Assembly (NCBI GenBank): GCA_015484985.1
Contig: WFUL01000173.1
Location: 1-33,776 of the forward strand
DNA length: 33,776 nucleotides
Direction of reading: 5' to 3'
From: Anaerolineales bacterium
GTDB taxonomy: Bacteria; Chloroflexota; Anaerolineae; Anaerolineales; DRMV01
This document shows, in pieces, positions 1-7,763 of the stretch (within the stretch, counting starts at the first letter, position 1; each line of letters opens with the position of its first letter). A model generated the notes under the pieces. That model did not search any database. It was not told where the DNA came from and was given only the letters and a program-made list of their open reading frames with translations. The position numbers and the translations under genes are program-made.

Positions 1-466
1 TGGCTTTTCGTACCAACATCCAGCGCAACATATCCGCAGGAAACCGCTTCCAGTTGTCTTTGTTCAGAAGATTCTCCCGCTTAGCATCTTCAGGTGTCAC
101 CTCAAACGTAATGCTGGTCGTACCATCCCAGCGAGTAAACGTCGCTTTTGCCCGCCGGGCCGTGGTCTCGTGCCACTTCACCTTCCCGCCCCGGCTCAGG
201 AACAGGGCCAACATCGCCTGGGCGGACATCGTGGGTCGCCCTTTCACCACATGGAACACACCGAACGCCTGGGCGGGATGCATCCCCAGAGCGTGGGCCA
301 TCATCACGATGGCAAACGCCTGGTCCTTGTCCCGCACGTCGAAAAAGCCCGACCGGGCAAAACGCTCGGCTATGCGCTCCAACGCCTCTATCGTCCATTC
401 CGCCCGCATGGGCGCTATCTGAGACCGCTGCGACTCGTGTTCGTAACGGGCCAGTTCTTCCGTCAT
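1..466 (-). CDS. RecT-like single-strand annealing recombinase, 3' end outside the window
   Basis: The frame opens at ATG 464-466 behind a GGAGGTG site and stays open for 155 codons to the window edge, so the C-terminus is missing. The protein begins MTEELARYEH and contains AHALGMHPAQAFGVFHVVKG, then PTMSAQAMLALFLSRGG, and later LLNKDNWKRFPADMLRWM. This layout of a small helical segment, a 'G-P-T-M-S-A' strand and a 'KDNWKRFPxDML' motif matches the phage RecT-like annealing proteins, which anneal single strands during phage recombination and repair. The family assignment is from memory of these motifs. It is the last visible gene of the unit starting at promoter 6178-6205. A longer open frame at 102-473 on the same strand is a shadow in another frame. 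Confidence 0.72.
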   Translation of the reverse strand, partial: MTEELARYEHESQRSQIAPMRAEWTIEALERIAERFARSGFFDVRDKDQAFAIVMMAHALGMHPAQAFGVFHVVKGRPTMSAQAMLALFLSRGGKVKWHETTARRAKATFTRWDGTTSITFEVTPEDAKRENLLNKDNWKRFPADMLRWMLVRKA

Positions 467-478
467 GGCACACCTCCT

Positions 479-1153
479 TCAGCTTAGGCTGAAAGGCCCT
501 TTCAGGCCAAAGTTCCCAAAAATCTTTCCGGCAAAGTCCATCATGATTCGATGGACACGCTCAAGCAGGTTCTGAAGGTCCCGAAAATCACCACTTTTCA
601 GAGCCTTTTCCAAGTCCCGGTAGAACGCCTGTTCTATATCCTGGTGTCCTTTGCCGAAGTAAAGCACCCGGGACCGATATATGGCATCGGCCAACATCCA
701 GGCGATATTCTCTACAGCCAGTCGCTTTTCTACTGGAACCTTATCGGGCGGCAACACCATCGCGGTCAAGTAAGCGAAAATCGAACCATGCATCAGGTTC
801 CAGAAGTGCTCCGGGCCTCCTCCCGCATGCCGGACGCCCTGGGCATACTTCAGGGTCGTACGCAATACAGGCGAAATGGCTCCGGCCCAGGGCATCCCAA
901 ACACATGTGCCATCTCCGCAACCATGCGCTCGATAACAAATTGCGCCAGCGGTTCAGGAACGTATTCCCTGGCCTGTTGGTCCAGGTCGTCTCGCATATG
1001 CACGGCGATGAACAACACCATCGCGTAGAAATCAGTCATATAGTCCACCACGCGAACGGACACCGCAGGCCGCTCATTCCCTTCCTTCAGGAAACGCTCC
1101 AGGTCTTCCTGAAGGACGCGCAAAAATTCGAGAAAAGATTCCCGATGTCCCAT
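479..1153 (-). CDS. Hypothetical helical protein (224 aa)
   Basis: The start is ATG 1151-1153, preceded by AGGAGGTG with good spacing; upstream in-frame codons look non-coding. The protein starts MGHRESFLEFLRVLQEDLER. It is predicted mostly alpha-helical, with no membrane segment, no cysteine pair and no catalytic motif that I recognise. It sits between an unknown 249-aa protein and the RecT-like gene, downstream of the MoxR-VWA pair, so it may be a substrate or accessory of that pair. That is inference from position only. Confidence 0.8.
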   Translation of the reverse strand: MGHRESFLEFLRVLQEDLERFLKEGNERPAVSVRVVDYMTDFYAMVLFIAVHMRDDLDQQAREYVPEPLAQFVIERMVAEMAHVFGMPWAGAISPVLRTTLKYAQGVRHAGGGPEHFWNLMHGSIFAYLTAMVLPPDKVPVEKRLAVENIAWMLADAIYRSRVLYFGKGHQDIEQAFYRDLEKALKSGDFRDLQNLLERVHRIMMDFAGKIFGNFGLKGPFSLS

Positions 1154-1163
1154 GACACACCTC

Positions 1164-1913
1164 CTAACGTCGAGATTGCAGTTCCGCTTCCAGGGCTTCC
1201 AGGACTTCGTACAGGGGTGGCTGAGTCTGGGAGAACACGATGTAGTCGGGATGCGCAGCCACACCGCCCAGGGCTTCCAGTTTCTCCCGGACCTTCTCCG
1301 GGACGGGACGCCCACCACGCCGGGCTACCACCACAACCCGAAACTCCGGCGCGCCGATATACCAGTCGTAGCCACGGCGCGCAAACATCTCGTTCATCAT
1401 GTTGCGCGCCACGGTCACAATGGCAACCGACTCCCCGTCCGCCGTCCGGGCAACCATCGGGGCATAGGCCAGAAGTTCCTTCCTGGCCCAGTCCAGGCGC
1501 TTCATTAGGGCCGGAAACCGGTCCCGGAGCCAGCGCACAAACCGCTTGGTCTGCCAGTCCTGGGCGGGCACGCCCAGGGCCATGTCCAGCACCTGGAACA
1601 GTTCGGATTCCTCGCCCGGTTCCAGGATGTCCCGCAGGCCCCAGACGGCCCACTTCAGGCTTCCCCAACCGAAACGGTCCTTGCTGGTTCCGCCCCGGGC
1701 TGCCTCGGACAGGTACAGAACCAGCACGCGCATCTTCGCAATTTCCTGCATCACCGTGAAATTCATCTGGTCCGCAGCCAGAGCCAGGTTCAGGCCCTGG
1801 TGAATAGCGGCCCAAGTCTCATCCCCATCCCACTCTTCCCGCAGGACGGGCAGCGGGATAGGTTTCTGGGCCAGGTACTCATACACAAGTCGGGGAATGC
1901 TTTTTGTAATCAT
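1164..1913 (-). CDS. Hypothetical protein of the MoxR-VWA operon (249 aa)
   Basis: ATG 1911-1913 overlaps the stop of the preceding gene by four bases and has GGAGGAG just upstream, which indicates translational coupling. The sequence begins MITKSIPRLVYEYLAQK. Its C-terminal third carries alternating hydrophobic strands (AIVTVARNMM and FRVVVVARRG), suggesting a small alpha/beta domain after a helical N-terminus. I do not recognise the family. It is coupled to the 250-aa gene and lies two genes after the VWA protein. Confidence 0.8.
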   Translation of the reverse strand: MITKSIPRLVYEYLAQKPIPLPVLREEWDGDETWAAIHQGLNLALAADQMNFTVMQEIAKMRVLVLYLSEAARGGTSKDRFGWGSLKWAVWGLRDILEPGEESELFQVLDMALGVPAQDWQTKRFVRWLRDRFPALMKRLDWARKELLAYAPMVARTADGESVAIVTVARNMMNEMFARRGYDWYIGAPEFRVVVVARRGGRPVPEKVREKLEALGGVAAHPDYIVFSQTQPPLYEVLEALEAELQSRR

Positions 1914-2662
1914 GACTCTCCTCCTTCGTCGGAAGTCTCGGGTTGTGTTGTACTGCTTGTTATCTGAAATCGTAGATTTATGGTCGTAACTGTGGAATTC
2001 GAAAGTGGCGGTTTTTCAGGCACGGAAAAGCCCGGCACCGAAACGGCAGGGTTCGGCAGGGCATCATCGGGGTTGGTGGTCAGCACCAGGCACAGGTCAA
2101 AGTCCATGTCAAAAGTAATGCACACCGCCCCGCCAAAATTCTTCGGGTCCAGCAAAAACCCGGATTTCGGCGAACCACGGTCGCCAAGCCACCATCGGGC
2201 AACCAGGGTGCGGATGGAAACCACGGGCACCCTCTGTTTCCACACCAAAGCCTCTGTGTTCCAGGTTACCCGGGCCGTGCGCCAGATGTTTCCTTCTTCC
2301 AGGTCCCAATCGGTGTACCGCCAGCGGGGGCGAACCTTGATAGCCGGGACCTCAACCAGACGATGGTCCTGGTCCCGCATCTTCAGAACCGTCGTGCCCA
2401 GAAGGAACGTCATCATGATGGCCCGGGCCTGGGCCAGGTCGGTCTGGTCATGCTTCCAGCGCACGAAAGGCTGAAGGAACACCGGATAGGTATGAACCGC
2501 GAGCACGCCTGGGACGTAGCGGACCACGCCATTGCGCTCGGTCACCAGTTCGCCCAGAACGCCGGCCTCTCGGACGTAGAGGTGCATCAGCGCCGGAGCA
2601 AACCGGGCCATCTCATGGCTGTTTTTCACGAATTCGTAGACCTCCCGCATGACGTCCTGCAT
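1910..2662 (-). CDS. Hypothetical protein directly downstream of VWA gene (250 aa)
   Basis: The start chosen is ATG 2660-2662, placed right after GGAGGAGTGAG; the longer open frame would overlap the VWA gene without a ribosome site. It starts MQDVMREVYEFVKNSHEMAR. The middle is rich in tryptophan and basic residues (KVRPRWRYTDWDLEEGNIW) and is followed by hydrophobic strands (GAVCITFDMDFDLCLVL). The last 50 residues are Pro/Ser/Thr-rich and probably disordered. There is no known motif. Its position immediately after the VWA gene, with near-zero spacing, suggests a partner of the MoxR-VWA machine. Confidence 0.8.
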   Translation of the reverse strand: MQDVMREVYEFVKNSHEMARFAPALMHLYVREAGVLGELVTERNGVVRYVPGVLAVHTYPVFLQPFVRWKHDQTDLAQARAIMMTFLLGTTVLKMRDQDHRLVEVPAIKVRPRWRYTDWDLEEGNIWRTARVTWNTEALVWKQRVPVVSIRTLVARWWLGDRGSPKSGFLLDPKNFGGAVCITFDMDFDLCLVLTTNPDDALPNPAVSVPGFSVPEKPPLSNSTVTTINLRFQITSSTTQPETSDEGGES

Positions 2663-2663
2663 C

Positions 2664-4202
2664 TCACTCCTCCATAACCTCATCGAAGACTCGGGCCACC
2701 AAGGGCACGGCCTGTTCCACGAAAGCCTTTGGCTCGGCCACGGTCAGGGCCATGCCCCGGACGCCCGGGACCTGAGAGAAGTACTCCACCACCTCCTCGG
2801 CACCGTGCCCAATACCAAGAAAGGCAAAACGCACGCCCTGGACCGCCAGTTCTGCCACCTTCGTGAGTGCTTCCTCGGCATCGTAAAAATCCATGTCGGT
2901 GATGACCACCACGTCAGCGGCCCGAAATTCGCTCTCCTCCAACAGGTCCTGTACCTGCCACAGGCCCCGCAAGAATCGTGTCCCACCGCCCTCCCAGGCC
3001 GCCACAGCCCGGGCCATATCCTGGGGGGCTTCAATGACCTGTCTCCAGGCCGACCCTGAAAAACCCACATACGCCACGGGCCGGCCTTCCTCGTGGACAG
3101 CCTGGGCCAAAGCGTAGAACAGGGCCTTGGCGTGAATGCGCAAACCATCCATCGAACCGGACTCATCCAGGACGAAAATCACCGGCCCATCGGCCTTCCC
3201 AGGGGCCATGTCCAGGCCGAGGGTCTGGCGCTGCTGCAAGCGCCGAATTTGCTCGGCCCGGACCACGGCCGGAACCTGGGGAGCCAGGCGGACCAATTCA
3301 AAAGGAAGAAGGGCCAGCACATTGTCCGTACCCTGGACACGGCCCCGGATGCCCCGGTTGTCCAGGCCCTGCATAGCCTGATTTAGCCGGGACCGCAGGG
3401 CACGACCCAGGCGCACGATGTCCAGGGCCTGCATGTCACCCAGGACGCGTAGCAGGTTCAGGTCCCAGGTCCGCTCTTGGACCTCGGTCCCCGCCCCAGG
3501 CATAGCCTGCTCCATATCCTTTGCCGCGCCCTCGCCCTGGGCGACGCTCTGGATTTCCCACTCAATCTGCTTGCCCTGTTCTTGCATCATCTGAGCCATC
3601 GCCTGGGCCATTGCCTGGGCCATTGCCTGGGCCAGGTCTTGACCTTGTCCCTGCCCCTGTCCCTGGCCTTGCTGGCCGCCATTGTCTCCATCATCCCCAC
3701 CACCTTCACCAGGCGGCTCTTCACGGAACAGGTACTGTGCCAGGCCCTGGGCGACCCTTTCCCAGGCTGCCGCGGACCGGTACAGGCTGTAACGTGTGGA
3801 CCGAACCAGACGCATGAGGTCCCGGTACTGGTCCGGGTACTGTTCCTTCAGAAGGCCCAGGGCTTCCCGAATGCGGGAAACACCGGGACCGGAAGGGTCG
3901 CCGCCCAAAATGCCTATCATCATGGACGGCCCGGAAATCAGAGAAGTCAGGCCGCCCCCGCCCGACACCTTTTCCGAGTCATCCGGGCGGAGACGACCCT
4001 CGAAGAAGAGCCAGTACAGGTCCCCCAGGGCTCCCTCGATGGCCGGGACCTGGGAGACCTTCTCGTCCGGGACCTCGGTCCGCACCTGTTCCCGCACCCC
4101 CAGGGCGCGCAACAGCATGGCGTGCCGCGCATCCCCGGGGATGCGGACCTGGGTCTCACGGCGAATATGTGCCGGGTTCAGGTTCAGAATAACCTCGCTC
4201 AT
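2664..4202 (-). CDS. VWA-domain protein, partner of MoxR ATPase (512 aa)
   Basis: The C-terminal half is a von Willebrand factor A domain with a complete metal-ion adhesion site: FVLDESGSM (Asp346, Ser348, Ser350), the threonine of GGGTRF (Thr408) and ITDMDF (Asp436). The N-terminal part is helical. Residues about 164-210 form a low-complexity Gly/Gln linker that grades into AQAM repeats. ATG overlaps the MoxR stop by four bases, so the two are translationally coupled. In known pairs such as RavA-ViaA, the VWA protein acts as adaptor or substrate selector for the AAA+ ring. A role in phage DNA metabolism or protein remodelling is inferred from the operon only. Confidence 0.88.
   Translation of the reverse strand: MSEVILNLNPAHIRRETQVRIPGDARHAMLLRALGVREQVRTEVPDEKVSQVPAIEGALGDLYWLFFEGRLRPDDSEKVSGGGGLTSLISGPSMMIGILGGDPSGPGVSRIREALGLLKEQYPDQYRDLMRLVRSTRYSLYRSAAAWERVAQGLAQYLFREEPPGEGGGDDGDNGGQQGQGQGQGQGQDLAQAMAQAMAQAMAQMMQEQGKQIEWEIQSVAQGEGAAKDMEQAMPGAGTEVQERTWDLNLLRVLGDMQALDIVRLGRALRSRLNQAMQGLDNRGIRGRVQGTDNVLALLPFELVRLAPQVPAVVRAEQIRRLQQRQTLGLDMAPGKADGPVIFVLDESGSMDGLRIHAKALFYALAQAVHEEGRPVAYVGFSGSAWRQVIEAPQDMARAVAAWEGGGTRFLRGLWQVQDLLEESEFRAADVVVITDMDFYDAEEALTKVAELAVQGVRFAFLGIGHGAEEVVEYFSQVPGVRGMALTVAEPKAFVEQAVPLVARVFDEVMEE
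3601..3636. repeat. 12-bp tandem repeat, three units, inside the VWA gene
   Basis: The unit GCCTGGGCCATT occurs three times in a row (the third ends in AGG), with a decayed fourth copy just before it. The unit is a multiple of three and encodes AQAM repeats of the VWA linker. Repeat number may vary between relatives. Confidence 0.85.
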
Positions 4203-5443
4203 TCCTCATCCTCCTCGGTTTCCTGGAAATACTCAGGCATGACCTCCCGCACCCAGTCAGGCACCAGGGCCTGCCATCCGGTACCGCGCAAGGCCGCTCC
4301 CAAAACGTCCTGCAAGGTCTTCATCTCTTCCTTCCATTCCTGAGTCGCGGCCACTCCCGCGGCCTGAGCGTCTTTCTCGACGTTCTTGGCGGCCTCGATG
4401 ACGGCCTGTAAAGCCATGACATTCATTTGTTCCTGGCCCTGGGCCTCATCCAGGAATTGCCGCCAGACTGCTTCCAACAGACCTCGAACCTTTGTCCGGG
4501 CACCCCCGCCCAGGGGTTGCGCAAACAAGTCAGCAATGACTGCCCGAATGTCAGCCGAGGGCGCGGGCAGGGTCAGAGGCAACAGGCCAACCCAGACATC
4601 CGCCACGGCCCCAGGGATGTTGTGGTTGTTGGCCCGCACCAGAAAAGCCACCCCAGACACCAGGAGCCGCGCCCATTGGCGCTCAAGCCGAGGCGTCAAA
4701 CGCTCCCGGATGGTCGCCAGGGCGTTTTGGACCTGCTGTTCACCCATACCCCCCAAACCCAGAAGGGCTACCACCTGGTCATCAGGCATCGCCAGCAGGT
4801 CCAGGAACCGGGCCAGGATGCCCGTGGCCTCCTGGACAGCCTGGGCCTTTTCTTCATCCGAGGGGCCGCTTTCGAACAGTTCCCAGGCCACGGGAGCCAT
4901 ATCTGCCACGTGCTGACGCACCGCACCAATGACCGGGTCGCTCTGCCCGGCCAGGGCATGCGCCCGAAAAATATCGAGTAGATGCTTTTTCTCTGGGTCG
5001 GTCTTCCACTCAATCCAGACCGCAAACCGGCTTGCCAGAGCCTCGAACCGTTGGCCGCGGGGCCACCAGTTCGCGGTGGCAACCGTGACCATATGGCGAC
5101 CCTGGGGCGGGTCCAAGACGGGCAAGAGCGCATCCAAAGCGGCCTCGTTAGCGCGGCTGATTTCATCAAAGAGCCAAGCGGAAATTTGCTGGTCGTGAGG
5201 TGTGCCAACGCGGCTGATGACCAACCGCCCGGACTGCAAGTATTCGGCCACGTCCACGGCCCCACTTACCACCTCGGGCGGCGTGTTTGGGGCGAATTCA
5301 ATCACCCCAAAGCCACCTTCACCAAAGACCTCGGCCAACACCGCCCAGGTGGTCTTGGTTTTGCCCCATCCGGGCGGACCCACAAGCAGGACATGCTCAC
5401 GGGCGGAAATGGCGATAAGCAGGGACTCAATTCGACTTAGCAT
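4199..5443 (-). CDS. MoxR-family AAA+ ATPase (414 aa)
   Basis: ATG 5441-5443 follows GAGGAGGTG, which decides against the longer open frame. The AAA+ core is clear: Walker A GPPGWGKT (residues 22-29), Walker B WLFDEISRAN (Asp93, Glu94), sensor-1 TVATANWW (Asn125) and a probable arginine finger in LASRF (Arg139). The first 150 residues fit MoxR/RavA ATPases; the helical C-terminal region is longer and diverged. MoxR proteins form hexamers that remodel client proteins together with VWA partners, and here the VWA gene overlaps its stop. The gene is preceded by a tRNA-like element at 5471-5515. Confidence 0.9.
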   Translation of the reverse strand: MLSRIESLLIAISAREHVLLVGPPGWGKTKTTWAVLAEVFGEGGFGVIEFAPNTPPEVVSGAVDVAEYLQSGRLVISRVGTPHDQQISAWLFDEISRANEAALDALLPVLDPPQGRHMVTVATANWWPRGQRFEALASRFAVWIEWKTDPEKKHLLDIFRAHALAGQSDPVIGAVRQHVADMAPVAWELFESGPSDEEKAQAVQEATGILARFLDLLAMPDDQVVALLGLGGMGEQQVQNALATIRERLTPRLERQWARLLVSGVAFLVRANNHNIPGAVADVWVGLLPLTLPAPSADIRAVIADLFAQPLGGGARTKVRGLLEAVWRQFLDEAQGQEQMNVMALQAVIEAAKNVEKDAQAAGVAATQEWKEEMKTLQDVLGAALRGTGWQALVPDWVREVMPEYFQETEEDEE

Positions 5444-5470
5444 GATGCACCTCCTCATTTGATATTCCAA

Positions 5471-5515
5471 AGCCCCGGGCCGGAGTCGAACCGGCCCAAA
5501 CGCTACCCGCGGGGC
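5471..5515 (-). other. Shortened tRNA-like element between two genes
   Basis: Read on the minus strand, GCCCCG (5515-5510) can pair with CGGGGC (5477-5472). In between lies a near-perfect T-arm, GCCGG-TTCGACT-CCGGC. The stretch GGGTAGCGTTTGG resembles the end of a D-arm, but there is no anticodon arm. The element starts on the stop codon of the 208-aa gene and ends before the MoxR ribosome site. It could be a tRNA remnant, an attachment-site core or an RNA-processing signal. Confidence 0.55.
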
Positions 5516-6141
5516 TACTTCGAAGCAATCAGGGCCTCAATCGCGGTTTTCACAGTCTCCAGTTGCTCCAGGTCCATATCCTGGAGCAGTTGCAACACCG
5601 CGGCCACCTTCGGGTCCACTTCGGTATCGCCACCATTGGCCCGGGCCTGGAGTTCGGCCTTACGCCGCTCCAGTTCGGCCAGGGCCTGTCGGTACACCTT
5701 CTTGGCAGCGGCCAGGATATCCGCCACAGCCTCATCGGGGACCCGATGCTTCTGGGGCAGGTAACCCATCCAGCGGAGATGCCCGGGATGGACCCTCACC
5801 CAGGCATCTGCGATACGAAGTACCGCACTATCGCGCCGGATGGCGCAACCAGTGCGAAAATCTTTCACGAGACGCTTCTTGGCCTCGTAGGTGTCGGGAT
5901 GTTTCCTGCTTCCCCCGATACCGTTGGGAAAGGTGATGTCCAGCATCACCTCCCCGTCCTTTTCATAGGCCACAACCCAAATGGGCATCTCGATGATGGT
6001 TGGCTCCTCATGAGCCAGAGCGGAAGGCTTCTCTTGGCGGGCAACCCAACCAGTAAATTCGACGGCCAGGACTTCATGGTCCTGGTCTAATTCGGGCATC
6101 TCACTTCGCTCAATTCGGAAATACTCCGTTCGGCCAATCAT
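5515..6141 (-). CDS. Hypothetical protein, first gene of the MoxR unit (208 aa)
   Basis: The start is ATG 6139-6141, behind GAGGAGTGAGAGCG; the six extra codons of the longer frame lack a site. It begins MIGRTEYFRIERSEMPEL. The N-terminal half has beta-type segments (IIEMPIWVVAYEKDGEVMLDI). The C-terminal half is a charged helical stretch (KKVYRQALAELERRKAELQ) likely to form a coiled coil. I recognise no family. It is the first gene after the strong promoter 6178-6205, with a short leader, so it is likely expressed strongly. Its TAG stop is part of the tRNA-like element. Confidence 0.82.
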   Translation of the reverse strand: MIGRTEYFRIERSEMPELDQDHEVLAVEFTGWVARQEKPSALAHEEPTIIEMPIWVVAYEKDGEVMLDITFPNGIGGSRKHPDTYEAKKRLVKDFRTGCAIRRDSAVLRIADAWVRVHPGHLRWMGYLPQKHRVPDEAVADILAAAKKVYRQALAELERRKAELQARANGGDTEVDPKVAAVLQLLQDMDLEQLETVKTAIEALIASK

Positions 6142-6177
6142 CGCTCTCACTCCTCTCATTTGGGATTTTCACCCCCT

Positions 6178-6205
6178 ATTATACAGAGACTGTCCGGCTT
6201 GTCAA
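6178..6205 (-). promoter_or_regulatory. Sigma-70-type promoter for the MoxR unit
   Basis: On the minus strand TTGACA (6205-6200) is followed by a 16-nt spacer and TATAAT (6183-6178), both perfect consensus boxes. AAAACCCC precedes the -35 box, as in the promoters at 14370 and 33265. The predicted start lies in GGGGGTGAA. The leader to the first ATG is about 30 nt. Confidence 0.9.
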
Positions 6206-6217
6206 GGGGTTTTTACG

Positions 6218-6248
6218 AAAAAGGGCCGGGAAAATCCCGGCCCTTTTT
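6218..6248. terminator. Intrinsic terminator, bidirectional form
   Basis: A perfect 14-bp inverted repeat (AAAAAGGGCCGGGA / TCCCGGCCCTTTTT) has a 3-nt loop. A- and T-tracts flank it on both sides, so it can work on either strand. It ends the unit that finishes with the VRR-NUC gene and insulates promoter 6178-6205. Confidence 0.88.
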
Positions 6249-6261
6249 GTTAAAAAAACTA

Positions 6262-6570
6262 TCAACGTAAGCGCCCAACGGCCCGCAGGGCCTCCTCGAT
6301 GGTGTGCACCACAACAACCTTCCCGGCAAGGTGCCAAGACTTCCAGGTTTCGAAAAATCGACGCTCAGCCTCGGTAAAACGCTCCCGGCCTGGCGTCTTC
6401 AGTTCCAACAGGAAAATCTCTGGCATATCGGTATAGCGATTCCATCCGCCCACCACCAGGTCCGGGAACCCGTTTCCCACACCCGACGCAACGAACACCG
6501 GACATCCAGCCTGGCGCAAAGCATGAACAATGTCACGCTGAACCGTATCTATCTTTCCGGCCCGTCGCAT
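6262..6570 (-). CDS. VRR-NUC (PD-(D/E)XK) nuclease (102 aa)
   Basis: ATG 6568-6570 has GGAGGTGAGCC upstream. The small fold matches VRR-NUC nucleases: an early QRD (Gln11), GFPDLVVGG carrying catalytic Asp37, then FLLELKTPG with the E-x-K pair (Glu56, Lys58), followed by FTEAERRFFETW. Phage members of this family are stand-alone nucleases thought to act on branched DNA or in replication and packaging. The start overlaps the HNH gene by 38 nt, and a terminator follows its stop. Substrate specificity cannot be read from the sequence. Confidence 0.87.
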   Translation of the reverse strand: MRRAGKIDTVQRDIVHALRQAGCPVFVASGVGNGFPDLVVGGWNRYTDMPEIFLLELKTPGRERFTEAERRFFETWKSWHLAGKVVVVHTIEEALRAVGRLR

Positions 6571-6862
6571 GGCTCACCTCCTGCAATCCTCGTCTTGAAG
6601 CCCACTCTGGCGGTGCGAATAGCCAGAGTTGCCCAGGCCGATACCTGGCCTGGAGACTGAGATGACATCGCTGACATAACGCCACCAAGTTCTCATAAGC
6701 ACAATTGGCAGGATTGCCATCCAGATGATGAACGGTCAAAGTGTGCCCCGTGGCCGGGTCATGTGGATGACCGCAATGCTCACATTTCCACCCGGCCCGC
6801 TCTTTCACCTGCCGGGCAATTGCATCCCAATCGTCTGGGTATCTTTCCCGTTTCCACGGCAT
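6533..6862 (-). CDS. HNH endonuclease-type protein (109 aa)
   Basis: Two ATGs lie behind AAGGAG (6866-6868 and 6860-6862). I chose the second for its 8-nt spacing; the first would add two residues. The zinc-binding HNH core is complete: CEHC (Cys27, Cys30), TVHHLDGN (His45, His46, Asp48), an Asn in the YENL segment (Asn58) and CQRCH (Cys63, Cys66, His67). Such proteins are nicking or cutting enzymes; in many tailed phages an HNH protein assists the terminase, but here it is far from TerL and next to a VRR-NUC nuclease. A homing role is possible but less likely, since it sits inside a coupled operon. Confidence 0.88.
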   Translation of the reverse strand: MPWKRERYPDDWDAIARQVKERAGWKCEHCGHPHDPATGHTLTVHHLDGNPANCAYENLVALCQRCHLSLQARYRPGQLWLFAPPEWASRRGLQEVSHATGRKDRYGSA

Positions 6863-6877
6863 CGTCATATCTCCTTG

Positions 6878-7753
6878 CTACTTCTCCGGCCCCTCGCCGT
6901 TTTGGGACATGGCAAATCGGCGCACGGCATAGGACGCCGTACTCGTGGACACCCCATAGCGCCGGGCGATTTCCCGAACGCCAGGCAGGGCATCCGGGCT
7001 TCCATAGTCCTGGCGCAAACGTTCCGCCAATCTGACCACAGCGGGGCGGCTCAGGCGGTCCTGTTCGCGCTGTTCGCGCGAACGTCCCTGCGAACGCCCC
7101 GAGAACGCCTGTTCCTTCAGGGCCTGGTACGCCTCGGTGCGTTCCCAAGCCTTTTTCAGGCCCATCTCCCAGGCCCGCATTTCCGCCTTCCAACGTTCCA
7201 GGGCCTGGCGGTTTCGAATGAGCACCGCCGCGGCATCCGCCCCGGCCACCTCAGACATACCAAACACCGCCAGGCTCCCGCCCACGCCCTGGGTCAAAAC
7301 CAACATCCATTCCACCACAGGGGCCAGGCCCTGGGCCAGGTCCTGAGTCATACCCAGGGCCTGAACCACGCCCGCGATGGCGGAGATAGACAGGAAGAGG
7401 CCCACCACGAGCCAATATCGAAAACCCGAACCCAGGTCGGCCTCATCGTTTTTCGTCGCCTGGTTCCAGGAACGCACATAGCCCAGGGTCGCCAGGCCGC
7501 CCTCGACGAAGAGCATAGCGAAAAAGGCTTCCAGGACGGCCAGGCCCTGGCCCAGGCCCGAAGCCTGCGCCGCCCGGTAAAAAGCGTGCGCGGTACGCAG
7601 GCTCACGGCCAGCACCCCGGCCAGGGCCGCCAGGATGAGGAACCACGTCCGCAAGGGCATCCCTTCCCGCAGGCTCGGTTTTTGTGGGGGCGGGACAACC
7701 CGGGCGTAATACTCCCGAAACCGCTCAAACGCCTGGGCCATCTCCATCGTCAT
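6878..7753 (-). CDS. Four-helix membrane protein with C-terminal HTH (291 aa)
   Basis: ATG 7751-7753 follows GAGGAGGCGG. Hydrophobic segments at about 34-54, 68-94, 112-133 and 143-168 indicate four transmembrane helices. They are followed by a charged helical region (180-215), an Arg/Gln-rich linker and a helix-turn-helix at about 256-281 (REIARRYGVSTSTASYAV). The architecture resembles actinobacterial plasmid/phage DUF2637-type proteins, but I cannot confirm homology. A membrane-tethered DNA-binding protein could anchor phage DNA or signal to transcription. It lies ten bases from the stop of another four-helix protein. Confidence 0.82.
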   Translation of the reverse strand: MTMEMAQAFERFREYYARVVPPPQKPSLREGMPLRTWFLILAALAGVLAVSLRTAHAFYRAAQASGLGQGLAVLEAFFAMLFVEGGLATLGYVRSWNQATKNDEADLGSGFRYWLVVGLFLSISAIAGVVQALGMTQDLAQGLAPVVEWMLVLTQGVGGSLAVFGMSEVAGADAAAVLIRNRQALERWKAEMRAWEMGLKKAWERTEAYQALKEQAFSGRSQGRSREQREQDRLSRPAVVRLAERLRQDYGSPDALPGVREIARRYGVSTSTASYAVRRFAMSQNGEGPEK

Positions 7754-7763
7754 GGCCGCCTCC

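Noticed and set aside
102..473. Minus-strand open frame of 123 codons at the left end
   Set aside because: It is a shadow: the frame from ATG 466 gives a RecT-like protein that runs off the edge, while this frame gives Gly/Arg/Pro-rich nonsense.
551..1759. Plus-strand open frame of 402 codons
   Set aside because: Antisense to two coupled minus-strand genes with good ribosome sites; the sequence is Pro/Arg/Ser nonsense.
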